The notes under the pieces: model-generated
The model's input: the letters and a program-made list of their open reading frames with translations, nothing else
What the model was told of the DNA's origin: nothing
Databases searched by the model: none
NCBI GenBank assembly: GCA_024233005.1
Contig: JACKQE010000007.1
Coordinates: forward strand, 193,862-257,861
Origin: Akkermansiaceae bacterium
Lineage (GTDB): Bacteria; Verrucomicrobiota; Verrucomicrobiia; Verrucomicrobiales; DEV007
Reading direction: 5' to 3'
DNA length: 64,000 bases
Program-made: the position numbers and the translations under genes
In this document: positions 39,001 through 48,000 of the stretch, piece by piece
Numbering within the stretch: the stretch's first letter is position 1
Layout of the letters: each line of letters starts with the position of its first letter

Positions 39001-42000
39001 CGGAGTAATAGCGGTCATTGGCGAAGTCGCGGCGGTCGTCCGGAGGGCTTTGGTTGCTCACGCCGGCCGTGTTGTAGTTGGCGTCCGTGTCGATGTCATC
39101 TCCGCCGGTATTGGTGACCCGGGCGATGTTGATGCGGTGGTCGTTGCGCCCGCCGTGACCGATCTGGGCGTAAGAGCTGTCGCGTCCTCCAGAGAAGGTG
39201 ATCTCGCCACCCGCATCGACCACGATGGCGCCGACGTGGGCACCCGAGGCAAAATAACCGCCGTGGCCGAGCTGGGCGTTGTGGGGACCGACGAACTCGC
39301 CGCCGCGGGCGTCAAAGACGATGTTGCCGGCGGCGCCGGCGGTGCTGTGATCCTTGTCGGCGATGACGGTGATGTTGCCGATCATGTCGCCGTCATTGTA
39401 CATGCCCCCGTGGCCGAGCTGGACATACTGCTCGGCGGCTTGGCCGGCGAGGAAGTTGATGTTGCCGTTGAAGCTCTCCACATAGATGTCGCCCCTGTTG
39501 CCGACCCGCTGCGCGGCGGTGGGACCACCGACGCCGTAGCCGTCGAAGAGATACACGTTGCCGTCGGGCATGGTGATGGAAGCGGCGTTGTCACCCGGGT
39601 TGGGATTGTCCGCGTCATGGCCGCCATGGCCGAGCTGGGCGTAGGATTGCGCTTGCTCGCGGGACTGGTAGCTGGCCCGGGCCGAGACAAGCGGGGTCGA
39701 AGGGGTGATGGTGGTCGGCCGGTTGTCCGGATTCACATCGGTGTTGAAAGTCAGCGTGGATGTCGAGTAGACCAGGGTGCCGACCACTTGGCCGGCGGTG
39801 AAGGTGGTCTCGGCAGTTCCGTCGCCATCCATGTCCACGGTGACGGTGGACTGCACCACCAGGTTGGCGGTGTTGGCGCCGGTTTGGACATCAATGATGG
39901 TGGGCCCGCCGGGGACGGTGACAAAAAGGGTGCCGGGCTGGAGGTTGACGCCTTCCAGAGCGGTGATGGCGTCCCCTTGGCCGGTGCCGAGGGTGGTGGC
40001 GCCGAGGTTGGTGGCCTGGTGGAAGTCAGCGGTCATTTCATTGACAATGGACAGCGCGCCACCTCCGGCGGTGAAATTGATGTCGCGGCCCGCATACACC
40101 TCGATGTCCGCGGAGTGGTCGCCGCGCGCCGCGCGGCCGCCATTGCCGAGCTGGGCGTAGCTGTCATTGTCCGCGCCCGCGGTGAAGGCGATGTCACGGG
40201 CGGCACCGACGAGGAGGGTGTCTGCGGCGACGCCCATGTTCCCGATGCTGGTCCAGCCGCCGTGGCCGAGCTGCACGTAGTTGCGCTTGTCGGCGTCATT
40301 GTCTCCCGTGCCTCCGCCGGTGAAGCGGATGTCAGAGGTGGCGTTGGTGACGGAGCCGTTGGTCGCCAATCCGGCGAGGACGGTGATGTTGCCGTGATGA
40401 TCCCCGTTGTTGGCGTAACCGCCGTGGCCGAGCTGGGCATAGTGAATGATCCCCATCCCGGTGCCTTCACTACCGTTGGCGAGTGATCCGGCATTGAAGT
40501 TGACCGAGCCCAGGAACGACTGGACGAAGATGTCCCCGTTGTGTCCGATGCCGTTGTAGCCAGTGTAGATGCCAAGAGCGCTGACATCAACCCCGTCAGC
40601 GGTGACATCGGCATCGTAGCCGCCGTGACCGAGTTGGGCATAGGCATTGCCGTTGTTGTCCGTTTGAATGTCCTCGCGCAGGGTGCCGGCGGTGAACTCA
40701 ATGGTGCCGTTGGCGATGGCGGTGATGGTGCCGGTCAGTCCGACCGCGTTGGCCACGCCGTTGCCGTTGCCGGAGCGTGCTCCGACCCCGCCATGCCCCA
40801 TCTGGACGTAGGCGGAATCCGTGCGACCGGCGCGGAACCGGATGCCCTCGGAGTCGGCTCCCGGAGTCAGATCGCCCGGGGCGGTGGAGATGAGTCCCGA
40901 CTTGGCATTGACGAGAATGTTGCCGCTGTGGTTGCCGTCGGCGTCATAGCCACCGTGACCGAGCTGGGCATAGTCCTGGGAATCGGTCAGGTCCGCGCCC
41001 AAGCCGGAGAGGAACTCCACAATGCCGCCGCTGGTGACCGTGATGTTGCCGGTGTTGCCGCCCTGATTGATGTTTCCGCCGTGGCCGAGCTGAGCATAGG
41101 CCGCCGATCCCGAGCCTCCGTGGAAGCGGACATCGCCCGCCGCCGTGACGACGATGTTGCCGGCGCTGCCGATCGTGAAGGCATTACCCTGATCCGCGTC
41201 GTAGCCTCCATTGCCGAGCTGGGCATAGGCCCGGTCCGCTCCGACCACCCGGTCCAGAGTATAGTCGGCCTTGACGCCGGCCTTGCCGAGCGGGTTCACC
41301 ACCGCAGTGAAACGGATGCTGCCATCGGTGTAATCGATGGTGCCGACGATGGCATTCGCGGCAAGGCCCGAGTCGGTGCCCGCGGTCTGGACCATCAGCT
41401 TTCCGGCACCGTCGTCCACGATGACCGTGCTGGTGCCCCCGTTCGCCGGGACGGTGATGGACACGCTACCGGCCTGGATGCCGACATTGTTGTCCCGGGC
41501 GCCGATCGCCTCGACCACGTTCGAGAAACCGCCGCGGGTGTTGTTGAAGGTGGCAATGAGGTTCGGGGCGCTGAAGGTGCCGGGTGACATGGCCGCCGCG
41601 TCGAGCAACGCGTTGCGGGAATTCAACGTGTTGACGACACTGGTGGGATCATTGTCCTCCACGGTGCCACCGTTGTTGTTGAACTGCACCGGGATGGTGC
41701 CGCCGCTGATGGCCGTGGTGAAGCGGACGTGACCGTTGACGTAGTTCACTTCCCCGACCTGCTGACCCAGCAGGAGTCCCGCCGTGGTGCCTGCCGCCGT
41801 AAGGCTGGCCACAATGAGCTGCCCGGTTCCAGTGTTGGCGGTGAAAGTGCCCCAGTCGGTGGTGAGGAGCACATTGGAAGTGGTCAGGTTGCGGTTCCGG
41901 GTGGCGACCCAGCCGAGTTGCCAGGAGGAAATGTCGAGTTCGCTGGAGGCGTCGCCGACAACGCGGAAAGGCTGGGGATTCTGGCCCCCGATGAAGTTGA

Positions 42001-45000
42001 TGTCATCGCCCGCGGAGACGGTGATGTCCGCGCGGTGGTCACCTCGAGCCTGGTAGCCGCCGAAGCCGAGCTGGGCATAGTCCCGCTGTCCGGCTCCCCC
42101 GATGAAATTGATGTCTCCGGTGACGGCGGTGACGGAAATGGTGTTGATTTCCCCGTTTCCGGCGTCGCGGATGCCCATGTTGCCATCGGCGGAGTCTCCG
42201 CCGTTGCCCAACTGCACCCAGGAATATTTGTCCTGGTTTTCATCCAGTCCAATGCCACCGGCGGTGAAGGTGATGTCCTTGCCCGCCGAAACCGTGATGT
42301 TCCCGTAATGCTCGCCATTGGCATCGAAGCCCCCATGGCCGAGCTGGGCGGTGTGGAGAATGCCGTAGCCCACGCCAGGGCTGCCCTTCAACACGTCACC
42401 GCCGTTGAAGAGGATGCTGCCCATGCCGGAAGTCACGGTGATGTCACCGTGGTGGCCGATCCCGCTGCCAAAAGTGGCCCCGTTGTTGTCACGGATACCG
42501 GCGGCGATGCCGCCGTGGCCGAGTTGCACATAGTTGCGCACGTTGTTCCAGTCCGTTGCCGCGCCCAGCACAGAGTTGGTGGAATAGCCGCCGGTCCCGG
42601 CAAGGAACCGGATGTCACCCACCGTGGTGACGTTGACGTCGCCCGAGAACCCTCGCCGTCCAGTGTCGCCGGCTTCCCGAGCGGACACGGTGTCCGCCCC
42701 GCCGAGACCCAGCTGGGCGTAGGCGTCGGTCGTTTGTCCGGCGGTGAAGACGAGCCCGCCCTGCACCCCGCTGCCACCGATGGTACCGGGGGCGGTGCTC
42801 ATGATACCGGTGCCGGCGGTGACGGTGATGTTGCCCTGGTGCTGGCCGTCGGAGTCACGCCCACCATGGCCGAGTTGGGCATACTGCCGCTGGTCGACGA
42901 TGCTGATGCCGCGACCGGCCAGAAATTCGATGATGCCCCCCGCTGTGACGGTGATGTTGCCCGACTTGTCATAATTCGCGGCAAGCGGGTCGGATAGGTT
43001 GGCATTGTCGATCTGGGCTCCGTTGCGCCCCTGCGCGCCATCGCCGCCGTGGCCGAGCTGGGCATAGGCGTTCTGTTGGGTGCCCCCGTGGAAGCGGATG
43101 TCGCCGCCCGCTTGAACCACGATCTCGCCGCTGTGCCCGGCGGAGTCCCGGCCTCCGGCGCTCGCACCGAGGCCGCCGTTGCCGAGCTGGACAAACGCGG
43201 CATCGGCATTGTCTTTGGAATAGCTGTAGTTGGCCACGACCTCGTCGGCGGCGGCGTTGATGTTGCGGCGGATGGTGACCCGGCCGGTGGCGTAATCAAT
43301 GTTCCCCACGATCTGATCCTTGCTGTCGCGGATGTTGCCGTCGGCGAGGAAGTCCTGGTAGACCGCCCGGCCTCCGCCGGAGCTGTCCCCATCCACCACG
43401 AGGGAGAAGGATCCCGCCAGAATGCGGCCGTTGCCGACATAGGATTCGTTGGGCCGGATGGCCATGTCGGACTCGGGGGTGCGTTCCGGCGTGGTTGAGG
43501 TGATGGCGACCGTTCCCAGAGTGGGGTGGGTGTAGCTGTAGGTCACGTTGCGCTGGAAGTTGCCGGTGCCGTCCTCAAGGTTGCCGTTGTTGGCAGTGAT
43601 GGCCGAGGTGTTGAGAGTGACCTTGCCGGTGGCATAATCGATGGTGCCGTAGGCAAGGCCGTGGGTGCCGACGGCATAGTTGCCGGCGATGGCGGTGGCG
43701 GAACGGTAGAGCGTGCCGGTGCCGTCGCCGTTCGAGGCGTCGCGAATGTCGACACCGCCGGTGCCGCCGACGTCCAGCACGAGGGTTCCGGCGACGATGT
43801 TGCCCTTGTGGGCGGTTTCGGAAGCGCCGGCATTGCCGTGGTAGAGCTGGAAGGAGCGCTGCATCATGGTGGCCTCCTGCAGCGCGGTGAGCGTGTGGAC
43901 GGAGCCGATCCAGTAGTTCTGGGTGCCGGAAGCGGGGAAGTTGGACGGTCCCTCGATTTTGCCCCCGACATAACTTTCGACCCCGACGACCTCGGATTTC
44001 GGCCCGATCATGTAGAGATTGTCGTGGGCCTTGACGGTGATGTCACCGGAATGGTCGCCATCGAAGTCGTAGCCGCCGTTGCCGATCATGCCGAAGGAAG
44101 CGAAGCCGCGCCCCACCGGATTCACCTGGCCGAGGGAGAGGTAGTTGCCGCCGGCGTCGCGGTTCACGATTGCGAGCATGGTGGTGCGTTCATCCATGGT
44201 GGCGCCGCCGAGCGAGGCGTCGAAGTAGACGTCCCCGCGGACCGCCCCGGCGGACATGCCGGCGGTCACGGTGATGTCGCCGCCGATGATGTTCGGAGTG
44301 CCGCCCACGCGGTAACCCCCGTGTCCGATGTGGGCGAAGTCGCGGTCATTGTTGCCCGACGTGAAGCGGATCGAGTCCGTCTGCGCGTTGACCACGATGT
44401 CATTGTTGAGGGAGAACGTGCCGGTGTCACTGACTTCGTTGCCGCCATGGCCGATCTGGACGAATTTCTGGTCGGTCCGGAAACGCAACTCGGTGATGCT
44501 GTTGGTCTGGGGGACCTGGGTGCCGCTGGCGAGGGTGCCCTGGACCCGTTCCGCCCATTCCGCGTTGCCCGCGACAGTGGCACCGGTCTCACCCATGTAG
44601 ATGTCATTGAAGTCACTGGAGAGCCAGTAGCTGGAGGGGCCGGAAAGTCGTGAGGTGAATTCGATGGCGTCCCGTGCGGTGACGTTGATGTTGGACAGGC
44701 CATCTCCAGTGATGAGGCCGTTGGAGAAGGTCCCGCCATGACCGATCATGGCATAGGAATAGAGCATGCGGCCGCTGCGGAAAATGATGTCACCATCGAG
44801 AGTGCCGGCTCCCTGGCCGGCAGAGACGGTGAGGTTGCCCTGCTTCACGCCGTCCACATCGTAGCCGCCATGGCCCAACTGGGTGAAATTGTATCCGACG
44901 CCCCAGGTCCGTTCGGAGCGTTTCTCCTCACCCCCCACAAACATGACGGTTCCCTTTTGGGCCTCAACCGACACGTTGCCGAGGTATCCGGTGCTGGTGA

Positions 45001-48000
45001 CCGCTCCCGTGGACGTGGCGCGTTGGTTCAAGCCGCCATGGCCAATCATGCTGTAGCCGTATTGGGAATTGCCGGAGCGGACTTCGACGCCGACGTCGCG
45101 AAGGATGCCGCCGGAGAGAGGATTCGGTTCATTGCCCGGCCCTGGGTCCGCGGTCCAGTTGCCGGCGCTGTCATAACCCATGTTGTCACTGACACTGACG
45201 GTGCCACCCGCGGTGACGGTGATATTTCCGGAAGCGGAATTATCCGGCTGGTAGGAGGTGACCGTGATGGACGCCGGAGGGGTGAAGATGCCGCCGGTGG
45301 TCGGCGCCGAGGCGAAAGCGCCCCCATGCCCGATTTGAACAAAGCCGTAGACGGATGGAAAATCGGCACCGGAGTTATTGGCAAGGGGGGTCGTGGGATC
45401 GGCCAAAGTGCCAGCGTTGAGGTTTCCGATACGGGGCATTTGATTGTATCCCAGCACACGAACCGCTCCCGTGGTCGCAGTGACCGTGATGTTGCCGTCC
45501 AGTCGCTGATCCCAGACCGAACGACGGTTGGCTTCGCCGCCCGAGCCATGACCGATCATGGCAAAAGCGCCCTCACCGGGGCCGCCCCGGACCTGGACGC
45601 CGGCTCCGGCGAGGCCTCTGCCGTCCGAGGCTCCGGTGGTGCCCAACGCCGTGACGGTGATATTGCCGGTGGCACTGCTCTGGTTTTCGTAACCGCCGTG
45701 GCCAATCATCGAGTAGATGTTGGCAGTTTGGTTGGTTGCCACCAGATCGGTGTAACCGGCCGTGGTTTCAAACGCGGGGGAAGCCATGACCAGCACGTCC
45801 TGGCCGGCCGTCACCGTGATGTTGCCTTTCAACCGCGCTTCATCCCCCAAGTAGTTCGTGCGCCAGCTGGAGGCGAAAAACGACCGCCGGTCATCGCCCG
45901 GATCGATGATGAAACCGTCCCGTGTCGTTTTGGAAGTGATGGTCAGGCCATCACCTTCGTTGTTGTTCCGGTGCCCTTCAATGCTCCGGGCGACAGACCC
46001 GCCATGGCCGATCTGGGTGTAGCTGTTGGTCTGGGTGCCGCCGCGCATGTCGACCCGTCCGGAAGCGCTCACCGTGATTTTGCCATTGGCCCCGTAGCCC
46101 GCGCCTTTGAAAACACCGGTTGGAGAGGCGATCGGGGTGCCGCCCAAGTCCGCGATGTAGTTCTTGCCCCGGACATTGCCAAAGATGGTGGCGCCCACAC
46201 CCATGGCGTCGCCGTTGCCGTTGCCCCACCACTCATTGCGCAGCGTGTTCTTGGTGGACCCGATCTGGTATTCATAACCGGTGTCGTTGAAACCGAGCTG
46301 GGCCCAACCGTTGCTGACGGTGTTGCTGCCTTTCAATTCCAGATTGTATGTGGCCACATTGGTGTCCCCAAAACGACTGCCGACATCCAGTCCCACGCGG
46401 GTGCCGTTGCCACCGATCAGGACCGAGCCATTGGTGCCATTGACGGAATTGAACTTGCCGGCCGCATCATTCAGCGCGTTGCCGTCATTCATCGTGGCCA
46501 GGACTTGGGAGATGTCAAAATTCCCCAGGACCAGACCGGTCGTCCCGTCCCAGCCGGCCACAATATTGATTCCGCCGGCCCCGGCACTGCGCACCGAGGT
46601 GTTGAACGTGATGTTGCCCTGGGCCAGCAGGGAGAGGGTGCCACCCACGGTTGAGGCATTTTCCTGATACCATTCGACCCGGTCGGCTGCCGCGTTGGCC
46701 GTGCTGTCGGTGCGTCCGATCACGATGTTGCCGGCCTGGGCGCCCGCGATATTGGTGGAGACCACGACATTGGTTCCGAGGTCGAGCTGCTGGGACAGCC
46801 AGACATTGCTGATGGTGGCTCCTCCGAGCGCTGCCGCGCCGGTCGCGGAAATGGTGATATTGGTGGGATCGAGGAGGAGGGTGCCGCTGACGCCGGAGGT
46901 GGCCGACAAGTCAATGCTCCCGGAAACGGCGAGGTCCTGTTTGCCGGAAATTTCAGCGAAGCCGCCCTTGGTCACGCCTTTGGCAGAGATCGCCCCCTCG
47001 TAGGCGGTACCGATGTTGGACCAGACAACCACATTGCCGCCTTTGCCGCTCTCCAAAGCATCGCTGCGGAGAATGGCACCATCCGCGACCATCGTCGACT
47101 GGGCATTGTGGACCCCGAGGGTCCGGCCTTGGAAGCCCCCGCCGACAAACAGATCACCCCCGCCGGTCCGGCCGCTCACGTCGACGAGAGCGGACTCGCT
47201 CAGGTTGACTTCGCTGCCCAGAATTTTGACCGTGGCCGAACGCCCTGCCGTCGCGCCGTTGCCGATGGCGTGCAGGGTGCCCCCGAAGTTGGTCACCCCG
47301 TTGACCGTGTCAATCAGGACGGTGGCGCCATGGGTCGCATGGTCCGCCTCGATCAGGGCATCGCCGCCGATGTTCGTGCCGGTGCCCCCTTTGACGACGA
47401 CCAGACCGCCTTTGCCGGCGGCACCGTTGGCCTTGAGTTGACCGTCCAGCGCGACCAGGCCGGCGGTGCCGGTGTAGGTCTGCACCGAACCGCCGTTGAG
47501 AGCGCCCGAGGCGTCGAGACTGGCGGTGCTGCCGATGGTCACCGACTGGTTGCCGCTGACGGCGACCGCGCCGCCGTTTTTCAGGCTCCCGATGGCATTG
47601 ATCTGGCCATTGATGGCGGCCGACTGGGCGGCGTTGAAGCGAACTTGGCCACCGGTCGCGCCCGAGGCATCGGCCAGGGAAAGAGATTCGGAGGTGAGAG
47701 TGTCACCGGCCACGAGCACACTGCCCCCGGTGCCGCTGCCGCCCTTGGCGCTCAGCGTGGCGCCGCTGCCGATGGTGACACTGCGAGTGGAGCCGGCGCT
47801 CCCGACCTGGAGGGAACCCCCACTGGCGCCGTCCGCGGAAAGAAGGGCTCCTCCGGCAATGTTGATGTCCGTCCCTTGAAGGGAAACGGTCCCTCCGGCT
47901 CCGGTCGAGCCATTGGCGCTGACCACCGAACCGGCGGCGACGTTGACGCTTCGGGTTTCCCCGGCCTGACCCACATTGATGGTGCCCCCGGTGCTGCCGT

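Larger units (their letters stand above)
33760..46025 (-). repeat. Tract A: about 58 GHGG-type beta-helix units
   Basis: Roughly 4,090 residues contain about 58 copies of a motif of the form Y-[AV]-[QM]-[IL]-G-[HN]-G-G followed by Y-D-A-D-G-N-H-x-G-N-I-T-V. The spacing is irregular, from about 35 to 130 residues, because of inserted loops and inserted modules. His occupies the third motif position in most copies, Asn in about one in seven. Copy counts are by eye and may be off by a few. Confidence 0.88.
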
